Of a stretch of 9,764 nt of DNA, positions 1 through 6,187 are shown in pieces. Location: assembly GCA_964537505.1 (NCBI GenBank), contig CAZICK010000116.1, positions 1 through 9,764 of the forward strand, read 5' to 3'. The stretch is from DAINBT01 sp036732785. Its GTDB lineage: Bacteria > Planctomycetota > Phycisphaerae > Sedimentisphaerales > SM23-30. How positions within the stretch are numbered: position 1 is the stretch's first letter; the number at the start of each line of letters is the position of its first letter. The notes beneath the pieces were generated by a model, which worked only from the letters and a program-made list of their open reading frames with translations, ran no database searches and was not told where the DNA came from. A program made the position numbers and the translations under genes.

Positions 1-272
1 ACCATAACCGGCTTGCCCTGGTACAATACCAGTTCCTCGACACCGTCTTTGGCCCGGCGGATAGCCTCTGCCTCCAGATCGTCGATAGCTTCGTCTATGG
101 CGTCCTGAACGGCTTTAGCGTAGTCCGTGTCTGATTTCAGCCAGTCATAGTGAGTAGTTCGACCGATTTTTGCTGCCGTTGCTGCTGCACGCACATTACC
201 GGTTATACGCAGGCAGGACAAAAATATCTGTTTCCTGGACTGCTGACTTTTACTTTTTTCATCAGTCATCAT
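1..272 (-). CDS. Phage terminase small subunit-like HTH protein (5' part, cut by window edge)
   Basis: The first 90 codons are open from an ATG at 272 down to the window edge, so the C-terminus is missing. Residues about 15-50 read as a DNA-binding helix-turn-helix: a 'flsclritGNVrAAAtaAkigrTthYdWlksD' pattern, split here only in description, in which GN-V-AA, T-YDW and a following D are the typical anchors. An acidic helix follows (about 53-75), then an EELVLYQGKP strand. This arrangement is characteristic of small terminase-like proteins in phages and in many environmental genomes; in phages such proteins recognise packaging-initiation DNA. ATG at 269 is an alternative start. A TATAAT hexamer lies only 6 nt upstream of the first ATG, and no clear ribosome-binding site is seen. 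The gene lies 116 bp beyond the end of the zinc-ribbon gene, on the same strand. The large terminase subunit would be expected further left, if present. Real phage function is unproven; it may be a domesticated or remnant gene. Confidence 0.8.
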   Translation of the reverse strand, partial: MMTDEKSKSQQSRKQIFLSCLRITGNVRAAATAAKIGRTTHYDWLKSDTDYAKAVQDAIDEAIDDLEAEAIRRAKDGVEELVLYQGKPVM

Positions 273-278
273 ACCCAC

Positions 279-284
279 ATTATA
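279..284 (-). promoter_or_regulatory. Consensus -10 hexamer TATAAT next to the terminase-like start
   Basis: A perfect TATAAT on the minus strand ends 6 nt before the ATG at 272. If used, transcription would begin at or near the start codon, giving a leaderless mRNA, which would fit the lack of a clear ribosome-binding site. No good -35 hexamer is found 16-18 nt upstream, so this is a weak call that rests on the -10 alone. Confidence 0.3.
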
Positions 285-310
285 CCTCAAATTTTATGTT
301 CGCCATAACT

Positions 311-374
311 TTTTGTTTTTCAAAACAGAAGGGCCTGTGTGCGCGTGTTCCTATATTTCCCTCATATTTTCCGG
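311..374 (-). repeat. Imperfect repeat, copy A (upstream of terminase-like gene)
   Basis: This segment matches 1211-1276 at a fixed offset of 900 bp. Over 311-360 against 1211-1260, without gaps, 33 of 50 positions are identical; the best core is TGTGTG, two variable bases, CGTGTTCCT, three variable bases, TTTCCC (plus strand). After that, the copies stay similar with short gaps through a T-rich stretch to CCGG. On the coding (minus) strand the repeat ends about 40 nt before the terminase-like start. It could be an end of a small mobile unit or a shared upstream element; the sequence does not decide which. Confidence 0.5.
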
Positions 375-388
375 TTCAGCCTGATCTT

Positions 389-1039
389 TTATAGGTGTTC
401 GGTACGGTTCCATTTTTCATAGTTTTGGCCGTTTTGTCCTATAGGATATAGAATCACCTCTCCCCATTCAATCTTCCTCTCAAGGGCTTTCAGTCTTCGC
501 ACTTTTTTTGTCGGGCAGCCTCTCCAAGTCCAGCGTTTTATCTGCTTGTGGAGTTCTTTGTACTGTCTTGTGACTTTTAATAGATACCCCAGTTGGCCGA
601 TTCGACCTAATAAGTGGCTTTCATTTCGGCTTACATAGGACAGATTATAACAGTGCCGACAACCGAAATAATGTCCACCCGAAGCAAGGTAAAGCATCCC
701 TGTCCTGCGTCCGCAGTACACGCCATTCACAGACAACGGACAAATAAACCAATACCGAACACCCCCGAAATTACAAGGTGTTGTCGTAAGGCTGATTTTG
801 TAGTCATAGTGAGTTTTTTCGCCTGAGTGTCGGTCTGTGATAGTGTAATTGACTTTTGCATATAGCTTTTCAGTATCAACTAATATGCCGATAGAGTTTT
901 TATGCTCGGACAAATTGCTTTTCCAAGTCAAAGTCATAGCGGCATAGTCACACAGCAAACCAAACTCTTTCAGCCTAAATATGCTAAGTTTGGTTGTATT
1001 TTCGACGATTTCTTTTGCGTTTGAATAATATCTGCCCAT
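389..1039 (-). CDS. Conserved zinc-ribbon protein of unknown function (MGRY... family)
   Basis: A 216-residue protein starting MGRYYSNAK. I chose the ATG at 1039 because AAGGA lies 7 nt upstream; the in-frame ATG at 1069 has no ribosome-binding site. The N-terminal part (about 1-85) is predicted beta-rich, with an LTW motif near 37-39 and a HYDYKISL strand. It leads to TPCNFGGVRYWFICP (87-101). A likely zinc ribbon follows, with candidate ligands C100, C109, C127 and C130 (GCRHCYNLSY at 126-135), separated by an 'RRTGMLYLASGGHYF' hairpin. The tail from about 150 is basic and probably helical. I recognise the layout from many proteins in mobile or environmental contexts, but no function is known to me. 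It could bind nucleic acid, by analogy with other ribbon folds; that is inference. It sits between two copies of an imperfect repeat and just upstream of the terminase-like gene, in the tRNA-proximal part of a probable integrated element. Confidence 0.8.
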   Translation of the reverse strand: MGRYYSNAKEIVENTTKLSIFRLKEFGLLCDYAAMTLTWKSNLSEHKNSIGILVDTEKLYAKVNYTITDRHSGEKTHYDYKISLTTTPCNFGGVRYWFICPLSVNGVYCGRRTGMLYLASGGHYFGCRHCYNLSYVSRNESHLLGRIGQLGYLLKVTRQYKELHKQIKRWTWRGCPTKKVRRLKALERKIEWGEVILYPIGQNGQNYEKWNRTEHL

Positions 1040-1210
1040 ATTTCCGTCCTTGCTTCTTGCCGAAATCATTAAGGATTCTACCTTTTTTGTTACTCTCCAG
1101 CAACCTCGATTAGAGCCATAATTGATTGTTTGATATAGTCTTGTTTTTCGCCTTACCTATATAAGAATCCTCTCCGTCGTACTATTTGCATGATAACCGA
1201 CTTCCGCAAA

Positions 1211-1276
1211 ATTTGTTTGTGAAACTGAGTGAGGTTGTGTGTACGTGTTCCTGATTTTCCCATCTTTTCGCCCCGG
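1211..1276 (-). repeat. Imperfect repeat, copy B (upstream of zinc-ribbon gene)
   Basis: Second copy of the element at 311-374, in the same orientation and exactly 900 bp away. On the coding strand it lies about 170 nt upstream of the zinc-ribbon start. The shared core on the minus strand is GGGAAA, three variable bases, AGGAACACG, two variable bases, CACACA. Together the copies bracket the zinc-ribbon gene. Confidence 0.5.
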
Positions 1277-1520
1277 CAATCTTGACTTCTTACTCCTTTT
1301 GAGAGCGTCCCTTTTTGCCCCACTATGACATCATGTCAACAGCCAATTTGTGGAATTGTATCTTAATAGCAAACTGCCTATCGTGGATAATTTACTGACA
1401 CATCAACAGATGGAATCCGGTTTCGGACATCCGCGACATACAGCCACGGACCGGGAAAGCATGGCAACGGCAGGATTAACAGACACCCGCGGGGAAATGG
1501 CAATACTGGGGATTTGAAGA

Positions 1521-1543
1521 TTTACTCAACGTTTTACTCAACG
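1521..1543. repeat. Tandem 11-mer, period 12
   Basis: TTTACTCAACG occurs at 1521-1531 and again at 1533-1543, separated by one T. The period of 12 equals four codons, so in the plus-strand frame it encodes FTQR twice. It could be a coding repeat in an integrase tail or a pair of arm-type binding sites near an attachment site. Confidence 0.6.
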
Positions 1544-1567
1544 CTGGCACTTTTTAGGCAAACACAG

Positions 1568-1613
1568 AAAAAAGCCAATGGTCATAACTGCTTGGGAAAT
1601 AAAGACTTATGGC
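1568..1613 (-). terminator. Possible rho-independent terminator behind tRNA-Arg
   Basis: On the minus strand, GCCA...GTC (1613-1610 and 1606-1604) can pair with GAC...TGGC (1583-1581 and 1577-1574) around a 3x3 internal loop, and is followed by six Ts (1573-1568). The hairpin loop is about 20 nt, so the fold is weak, but the T-run and the position just past the tRNA 3' end are as expected. Confidence 0.35.
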
Positions 1614-1615
1614 AA

Positions 1616-1689
1616 CGCGCCCGGCAGGACTCGAACCTGCAACCTTCGGATTCGAAGTCCGCGACTCTATCCAATTGAGCTACGGGCGC
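1616..1689 (-). tRNA. tRNA-Arg, anticodon TCG
   Basis: A full 74-nt cloverleaf on the minus strand. Acceptor GCGCCCG (1689-1683) pairs with CGGGCGC (1623-1617), with G73 at 1616 and no encoded CCA. The D arm is GCTC/GAGT with a G10-U25 wobble pair. The anticodon loop is CTTCGAA, giving TCG (reads CGN arginine codons). The T arm is GCAGG-TTCGAGT-CCTGC. The anticodon stem GCGGA/TCCGA has one mismatch, G27 against A43, at its top; the usual form would have U27. The gene lies 82 bp downstream of rhaA, and its 3' side faces the possible integrated element. tRNA-Arg genes are common integration targets. Confidence 0.95.
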
Positions 1690-1699
1690 AGTTTTCTTT

Positions 1700-1705
1700 A
1701 GTATA
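1700..1705 (-). promoter_or_regulatory. Probable -10 box of the tRNA-Arg promoter
   Basis: TATACT on the minus strand lies 10 nt before the tRNA 5' end, a spacing typical for tRNA promoters. No good -35 hexamer is seen at 16-18 nt; the stretch is AT-rich. Confidence 0.35.
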
Positions 1706-1771
1706 AGATATTATGTACTCATAACGATTCATTATCCATGTTCACTTTTAAAGACGGCAATGGTTTGTCGT

Positions 1772-3043
1772 TTATTTCCTTTTGGAAAGCACCTTGTTCT
1801 CATAATCTTTAACTTCATTGAGCCATTCGTCAGAGGCTGGAACGTTATGCTTAAGGCAATAATAATCCCAGGCTGCTCCAAAAGGCATTGTCTTGAGTTC
1901 CTCCAACTTTGCCAGGCGAGAGGTATAATCACCGTCCAGTTCAAACTTCCACAGTAACCGTGTCGGTTCCAGCATAGCGATAAGCAGTGCTTTCATCATG
2001 CAACGCGTACCGATAACCCAGGCCGCTACACGATTAATGCTGGCATCGAAAAAATCCAGGCCAATATGAACGCGTTCGAGAAAATCACCCCTGACAAGCT
2101 CTTCGGCAATAGCTCGAAGCTCGTCAGAAAGCGTAACGACGTGATCGCTGTCCCAGCGCATGGGTCGGCTGACATGCAAAAGAATCTCATCGAGATATTG
2201 CAAAACCGAAGAAATCTTGTCCGAGATTATCTCGGTGGGGTGAAAATGTCCGGTGTCCAGACACAGCAGTATCTCCCGGCTGACGGCATAACCCAGGTAG
2301 AACTCGTGCGAGCCGACCACGTAACTTTCCGAACCGATCCCAAACAGCTTGGATTCCACGGCATCGAGATGATGATCGCGATCGGGTTTTTCCGCGAAAA
2401 TCGTGTCGAGTGACTGTGCCAGCCTTTCACGCGGACCTTTTCGATCCACGGGCGTATCCTTATAACCGTCCGGTATCCACACATTCATCACACAGCAACT
2501 GTCCAGTTGCCGTCCCATTTCCGCTGATATTTTTCTACAGGCGATCCCATGCTCGATCCAGAACCGGCGGATCCCCTCATCGGCACTGCTGAGCGTAAAA
2601 CCATCGTCAGCTTTGGGATGGGAAAAGTAGGTCGGATTGAAATCCAGGCCCAACCCCTTCGATTTGGCCCAGTCGATCCAGCCCTGAAAATGCTCCGGCG
2701 TGATTTCGTTCCGCTCGACATATTTACCACCGTTTTCCAGATAGCTCGCATGAAGGTTCAGTCGGCACGTACCCGGGATCAGGCTCAAGACCCGGTCCAG
2801 ATCGTCACGCAGTTCATCGACCGTCCGTGCTTTACCCGGATAATTACCGGTTGTCATAATGCCGCCGCCGGCCAATTTCGTCATGGGCCTTTCAAAGCCA
2901 CCCACATCATCACCCTGCCAACACTGAATGGAAACAGCTATTTTAGCCAGCCGCTCCAGCACCTTATCCGTATTCACGCCCATCTGGGAGTACCGTTCGC
3001 GGGCAAGCAAATATGCACTTTCAATCTGGTTTTCGGTCGTCAT
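1772..3043 (-). CDS. rhaA: L-rhamnose isomerase
   Basis: Cytoplasmic metal-dependent enzyme that converts L-rhamnose to L-rhamnulose, the first step of rhamnose catabolism. The 423 residues match the usual length (E. coli RhaA is about 419). Family motifs run throughout: SIQCWQGDDVGGFE (38-51), TTGNYPGKART (64-74), NLHASY (96-101), DFNPTYFSHP (134-143), and GIGSESYVVGSHEFYLGYA (235-253). The metal and catalytic residues of the E. coli enzyme (E234, D267, H270, H294, D302, D304, D334) map with a constant shift of four to E230, D263 and H266 (LDTGHFHPTE), H290, D298 and D300 (RWDSDHV), and D330 (GLDFFDAS), so the protein should be active. The ATG at 3043 has AGGAG about 7 nt upstream. It is the last gene of the cluster, 24 bp after the aldolase gene, and is almost certainly co-transcribed with it. 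No strong terminator follows before the tRNA. Confidence 0.97.
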   Translation of the reverse strand: MTTENQIESAYLLARERYSQMGVNTDKVLERLAKIAVSIQCWQGDDVGGFERPMTKLAGGGIMTTGNYPGKARTVDELRDDLDRVLSLIPGTCRLNLHASYLENGGKYVERNEITPEHFQGWIDWAKSKGLGLDFNPTYFSHPKADDGFTLSSADEGIRRFWIEHGIACRKISAEMGRQLDSCCVMNVWIPDGYKDTPVDRKGPRERLAQSLDTIFAEKPDRDHHLDAVESKLFGIGSESYVVGSHEFYLGYAVSREILLCLDTGHFHPTEIISDKISSVLQYLDEILLHVSRPMRWDSDHVVTLSDELRAIAEELVRGDFLERVHIGLDFFDASINRVAAWVIGTRCMMKALLIAMLEPTRLLWKFELDGDYTSRLAKLEELKTMPFGAAWDYYCLKHNVPASDEWLNEVKDYENKVLSKRK

Positions 3044-3067
3044 GTTGTTCTCCTGTCAGCCGAATGC

Positions 3068-4135
3068 CTAAATTTGAGTTTTGCGATAGCTCTCAACTTC
3101 CCATTTTTCGATAAAGCCAATCGCCTCATCGGTCATATACCGAATCCCGCCGAACGCCTCGGCCAATTGTTTTATCAAAGCTCCATCCTGGGCCAATTCC
3201 AGAGCCAGAGCAGCGATCTTTTGGCTTGTCCCTAGTCCACATACTACACCATCCCAAACAATTACACCAGGGGTATATCCATACCGGACCACGAAATCTC
3301 TCATCGCTTCTTGTGTAGGTTCAGCCAAGAGAGGAAACGCCTTGGAATAGACAATATGGTCCGGCGAGATTGGTCCATCCGCTGGATCAAACGCCCCACA
3401 AGCAGTGATAAAGGTGGTTTCCTGCTCACAAGAGGCAGATCGCAGGAGTTTTTTGGCCTTGTCGATCTTATCCGTCTCGGGCAGATCGCCAATGTCCAGT
3501 CGAGTCGATATATGGGCTTTTTGATACTCCTTCTTGAGGGTCTGGAAAATGTCCGCGTAACTCCGGCGAATCTCATCGGGGGAATTTCCCGCCACAAAAA
3601 CCCCATGGTTCTTCAGAAAAACCACACTTGGTTCACGGCCATGATGACTTTTATACGCTTCAATTTCCTGACGCACCTTCATGCAAAGTGTATATCCCGG
3701 ATCCGTATATTCTATCCATAACGCCTCCGGAAACAAACCTCGGCAAACCTCAGCCCCATTGACTGCGCAGGTCATCCCGTTGACGATGGCTGGATGCGTA
3801 TGCACCACAAAACGCCCGTCAAAGGTATTATGCAGTGGAGCTTCGACCGATGCCCGGCCGGAACTACCCGGCCTTACCGCCGCAGCCATAATATCTTTGA
3901 CCAGCGATTCTCGAACGCTCGGCTCCGGTGGTGCAGCAACGTGATATAATCGGGCTAGTTTTTTTCGATCCATAGCGACAAATGTCTCGAATGTCAACTC
4001 AGCCAGCGATACCCCCGAGGGTTTGACCCATAGAGTCTCATCGTCCTTCGCCGACGTATTGCCCCCACCACCCCTGACATAATCTACCGTCCCGAATTTG
4101 TGCGACAGTTCCGAAATTTCCTTGAGAAGTTGCAA
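3068..4135 (-). CDS. Class II aldolase, rhamnulose-1-phosphate aldolase type (single domain)
   Basis: Zn-dependent class II aldolase/adducin fold, 355 residues. It probably cleaves L-rhamnulose-1-phosphate to dihydroxyacetone phosphate and L-lactaldehyde. GGGGNTSAKD (22-31) is the substrate-phosphate loop. E98 (SVEAPLH), H112 and H114 (VVHTHP), and H177 (FLKNHGVFV) correspond to the catalytic Glu and three zinc His of fuculose-/rhamnulose-phosphate aldolases. The C-terminal part, with VWDGVVCGLG (293-302) and FIEKWEVESYR (341-351), matches the region that, in the bifunctional RhaD/RhaE proteins of many bacteria, joins the aldolase to a dehydrogenase domain; here it ends without one. The start is TTG at 4135: a TGA lies three codons upstream, and the phosphate loop at residue 22 excludes a much later start. 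AAGGA is only about 3 nt from this TTG, so initiation may be inefficient. Stop is TAG. rhaA follows after 24 bp, which supports the rhamnose assignment; other 2-keto-sugar phosphates are possible. Confidence 0.85.
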   Translation of the reverse strand: MQLLKEISELSHKFGTVDYVRGGGGNTSAKDDETLWVKPSGVSLAELTFETFVAMDRKKLARLYHVAAPPEPSVRESLVKDIMAAAVRPGSSGRASVEAPLHNTFDGRFVVHTHPAIVNGMTCAVNGAEVCRGLFPEALWIEYTDPGYTLCMKVRQEIEAYKSHHGREPSVVFLKNHGVFVAGNSPDEIRRSYADIFQTLKKEYQKAHISTRLDIGDLPETDKIDKAKKLLRSASCEQETTFITACGAFDPADGPISPDHIVYSKAFPLLAEPTQEAMRDFVVRYGYTPGVIVWDGVVCGLGTSQKIAALALELAQDGALIKQLAEAFGGIRYMTDEAIGFIEKWEVESYRKTQI

Positions 4136-4192
4136 AATCCTTCACCACCTATAAAAAATGCCGATTTTCTATTTTGCCATATTACAATAAAC

Positions 4193-4220
4193 CCGGCGAT
4201 GACACAAGGAAACATGCCGG
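4193..4220 (-). terminator. Hairpin between GNAT and aldolase genes (attenuator or weak terminator)
   Basis: On the minus strand CCGGCATG pairs with CAT-C-GCCGG (one bulged base), with an 11-nt loop, followed by GTTTATTG. The stem is good but the T-tract is broken, so it may be a weak terminator, a site that lowers readthrough, or an mRNA-stabilising hairpin. It may separate the upstream four genes from the aldolase-rhaA pair. Confidence 0.35.
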
Positions 4221-4244
4221 ACAATTCATACGAACTTCTCCACA

Positions 4245-4787
4245 TCAACTCTTGGTATTCGCTACGCGGCCTGTTCTTGCCAATTTCTTTACCAACTTCC
4301 AATGGGGCAGAGCAACCTCGATGAAACACTCTCCCACCCTGGCATAGCCCAACTTCTCATAAAATCCCACCGCTGACTCCCGGGCATGGACAATCATTTC
4401 CTGATAGCCCAGCTCCATAGCATATTCTTCCGAACACCACACCAGCGACCCACCCAGTCCCCGGCCACGATAGTCCTCCAGGATTGCCACCTGTCTCATC
4501 TGAACCTGCGTATCGCTCCGCGGCATCAGCACCAGGCACCCCAATACCCTGTCTCCCTCCTTGCACACCAGGTGATACTGCCCCCGCTCAGCCAACAGTT
4601 GTTGCTGAGTAAAGATCAACCCCAGCGGCTTGCGCAATATCTCATAACGAATATCTATAGCCTCGCCATAGTCCTTCGAGCCATATTCGACGGATTTTAT
4701 TTTAATTTCACCCATATTCTCGACGTTGGAGTCACTCTTATAGTTATTCTTTTTACCCCACTCCTCCACTGTCACCCACTCATCCAC
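4245..4787 (-). CDS. GNAT-family N-acetyltransferase
   Basis: Predicted acetyl-CoA-dependent acyltransferase of 180 residues, substrate unknown. The acetyl-CoA binding motif A is clear: MRQVAILEDYRGRGLGGSLV (97-116), with the R/Q-x-x-G-x-G/A core as R107-G-R-G-L-G112. Motif B is seen as AVGFYEKLGYARVGE (139-153). The N-terminal domain from about 28 (IKIKSVEYG) matches the usual GNAT start. The first 24 residues are polar and lie outside the fold; the Met at residue 25 (position 4715) may be the true start, though neither Met has a convincing ribosome-binding site. With the upstream start, the gene begins 5 bp after the aminotransferase stop, so the two are probably translationally coupled. 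The pairing suggests acetylation of an amine or amino sugar made or used by its partner, but this is only inference. Stop is TGA. Confidence 0.85.
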   Translation of the reverse strand: MDEWVTVEEWGKKNNYKSDSNVENMGEIKIKSVEYGSKDYGEAIDIRYEILRKPLGLIFTQQQLLAERGQYHLVCKEGDRVLGCLVLMPRSDTQVQMRQVAILEDYRGRGLGGSLVWCSEEYAMELGYQEMIVHARESAVGFYEKLGYARVGECFIEVALPHWKLVKKLARTGRVANTKS

Positions 4788-4792
4788 TTACG

Positions 4793-6094
4793 TTACGCTG
4801 AGTTCAAATATTGCGTGATAGCTTTAGCAATGGTCTGCCACGTCCATCGCCGTTTCTCATCGTCTGCCTCCAGCAGCGTTATGCGGAACCCCTTTCTGTT
4901 GCAGCAAAAACCTGTCAGCGGAACAACGCATACGCCGGTAGAGGCCAGCAAATAATACACAAAACGTTTATCCACTTCGACACGATGTATTTTGTTTTCG
5001 ATATATCCTTTTACCTTCGGATCGGCGATAGGCAGTTTCTGTTCGTTGTTCAGGGTGTTATCATCAAACAGCACCGCCATATAAAACGCACCTTGCGGTT
5101 TGATAACGCTCACTCCGGGCACTTGCGAAAGTATCTCCCACGCCTCATTAGCCCGCTGCTGAAATATTTTTCTCCGACGATTCAGGTGCTCCGCATACCT
5201 GTCATCACCCATAACCAGTGGAATCGCATATTGCGGAAGTGCGGTGGAGCACACCTCCAGCATCTTGGCATCCTTGAGACTCTTGATATATCTGCGAAAG
5301 GGTGGATATTTGTTCTGATTGAAAACCTCGATCCATCCGCAACGCGAACCGGGCCACGGAAACTCCTTGGATATCCCACGCAGAGCCATCCCAGGCAGAT
5401 CACCTATTATCTCACTAAGATGCGTACTTTCAGCCCCGTTATAGACAATATTCGCGTAAATTTCATCGCATATTACAAACACCTTATACCGCCGGGCGAT
5501 ATCGATCATTTTCTCCAAAAACGCTCGCGGATACACCGCCCCCGTTGGATTATCCGGATTTATCAGCAGCATACCCGCTATGGCGTCGTTGTACTTTATC
5601 TTGTTCTCCAGATCGTCAAGATCGGGCATCCAGTTCTTCTGCGGGTCCAGTTCGTATATCAGATGCTCATATCCCGAATGAGCCGCCTCCGCCGATGAAT
5701 GCGTAGAATAAGCCGGCGACGGACCTATGATCCTCGCCTCTCTTTTGAGAAAGCCAAATATCTTGGCCACCGCATCGCCCAGCCCGTTAAAGAATATAAT
5801 ATCATCATCCGTAATCTGACAGCCCCCACGCTGATTGACCCGCTCGGCCAGAAACTGCCGAGTCTCATATACACCCGGCGTAGAAACATAGCCATACGTC
5901 TTATCTTCGGACACCAGCTTTATAATGATATCCTTGATCCACTGCGGCAGTCGTTCGCCCTTATGGATCGGATCGCCTATGTTCTCCCAGGTAATCTCAA
6001 CGCCCATCTTCTGCAGATCCATAGCCACCGACACAATCTCTCTGATCTCGTATGTCAGTTGACCGGAACCTTCATGTACAATATCTCTTCGCAT
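4793..6094 (-). CDS. Class I/II PLP-dependent aminotransferase
   Basis: Fold-type I PLP enzyme of the AspC/AlaA-like superfamily, 433 residues from the ATG at 6094. A TTG at 6112 would add six residues but has no ribosome-binding site and overlaps a palindrome; the family normally begins near MRRDIVHEG. Counting from the TTG: Y74-G-Y and PGVYETR (79-85) are the substrate/cofactor entry segment, INPDNPTGAV (184-193) carries the Asn that contacts PLP, CDEIY (215-219) the Asp pairing with the pyridine N, K249 in GISKEF the Schiff-base lysine, R257 a phosphate contact, and R410 in GFRITLL the carboxylate-binding Arg. All key residues are present, so it should be active. The amino-group substrate cannot be read from the sequence; general amino-acid transamination is the safe call. 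It follows the isomerase-like gene by 93 bp and precedes the GNAT gene by 5 bp. Confidence 0.9.
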   Translation of the reverse strand: MRRDIVHEGSGQLTYEIREIVSVAMDLQKMGVEITWENIGDPIHKGERLPQWIKDIIIKLVSEDKTYGYVSTPGVYETRQFLAERVNQRGGCQITDDDIIFFNGLGDAVAKIFGFLKREARIIGPSPAYSTHSSAEAAHSGYEHLIYELDPQKNWMPDLDDLENKIKYNDAIAGMLLINPDNPTGAVYPRAFLEKMIDIARRYKVFVICDEIYANIVYNGAESTHLSEIIGDLPGMALRGISKEFPWPGSRCGWIEVFNQNKYPPFRRYIKSLKDAKMLEVCSTALPQYAIPLVMGDDRYAEHLNRRRKIFQQRANEAWEILSQVPGVSVIKPQGAFYMAVLFDDNTLNNEQKLPIADPKVKGYIENKIHRVEVDKRFVYYLLASTGVCVVPLTGFCCNRKGFRITLLEADDEKRRWTWQTIAKAITQYLNSA

Positions 6095-6105
6095 ACCCGC
6101 TGTCT

Positions 6106-6120
6106 CAATCAAATTGATTG
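6106..6120. repeat. 15-bp palindrome in front of the aminotransferase gene
   Basis: CAATCAA, one base, TTGATTG: two perfect 7-bp arms. It lies 12 bp upstream of the preferred aminotransferase ATG and covers the alternative TTG start. It could be an operator half-site pair, but it may also be chance in an AT-rich gap. Confidence 0.35.
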
Positions 6121-6187
6121 TTTCGTTATTCCGCCCAATTCCTTCCGCATAATCGCGCCGTACCCAGTCTTAACACCTGCATCACTG

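Larger units (their letters stand above)
1040..1615. other. Gene-poor stretch between zinc-ribbon gene and tRNA-Arg
   Basis: About 575 bp without a convincing complete gene on either strand. It holds the upstream region of the zinc-ribbon gene, repeat copy B (1211-1276), a plus-strand open frame at 1329-1517 (58 codons, no recognised product) that ends in TGA and continues in the same frame as the possible integrase tail (1518-1706), a tandem 11-mer at 1521-1543, and a possible terminator behind the tRNA. The mix of short open frames and repeats fits a decayed junction of an integrated element. Confidence 0.5.
1518..1706 (+). pseudogene. Possible 3' end of a tRNA-targeting tyrosine integrase (remnant)
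   Basis: An open plus-strand frame starts just after a TGA (1515-1517) with RFTQRFTQRWHF, continues to the tRNA, and reads through its antisense strand as GRTRTCNLRIRSP before stopping at TAA (1704-1706). Database integrases that use a tRNA gene as target often carry such a tail, because the gene runs into the tRNA. The TQR-TQR repeat also resembles tails of some planctomycete-type integrases as I remember them. No catalytic R-H-R-Y box is visible upstream, so most of the gene would be missing or decayed. The tRNA-derived part by itself proves nothing, since any such tRNA gives this peptide. Confidence 0.25.

Noticed and set aside
1040..1616. CRISPR array from the repeated short words near 1521-1543 and 1211-1276
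   Set aside because: Only two copies of each word, with no regular spacer-repeat pattern; the tandem 11-mers are one base apart.
1..1706. Complete prophage or integrative element
   Set aside because: Only one terminase-like gene, one unknown gene and a possible integrase tail are present; no capsid, conjugation or replication genes lie in the window.
2549..3235. Plus-strand open frame (228 codons) across the rhaA/aldolase junction
   Set aside because: Antisense to two well-supported genes; translation has no recognisable family features.
4811..5698. Long plus-strand open frame opposite the aminotransferase gene (295 codons)
   Set aside because: It is the antisense of a gene with all PLP motifs intact; its translation has no recognisable domain.
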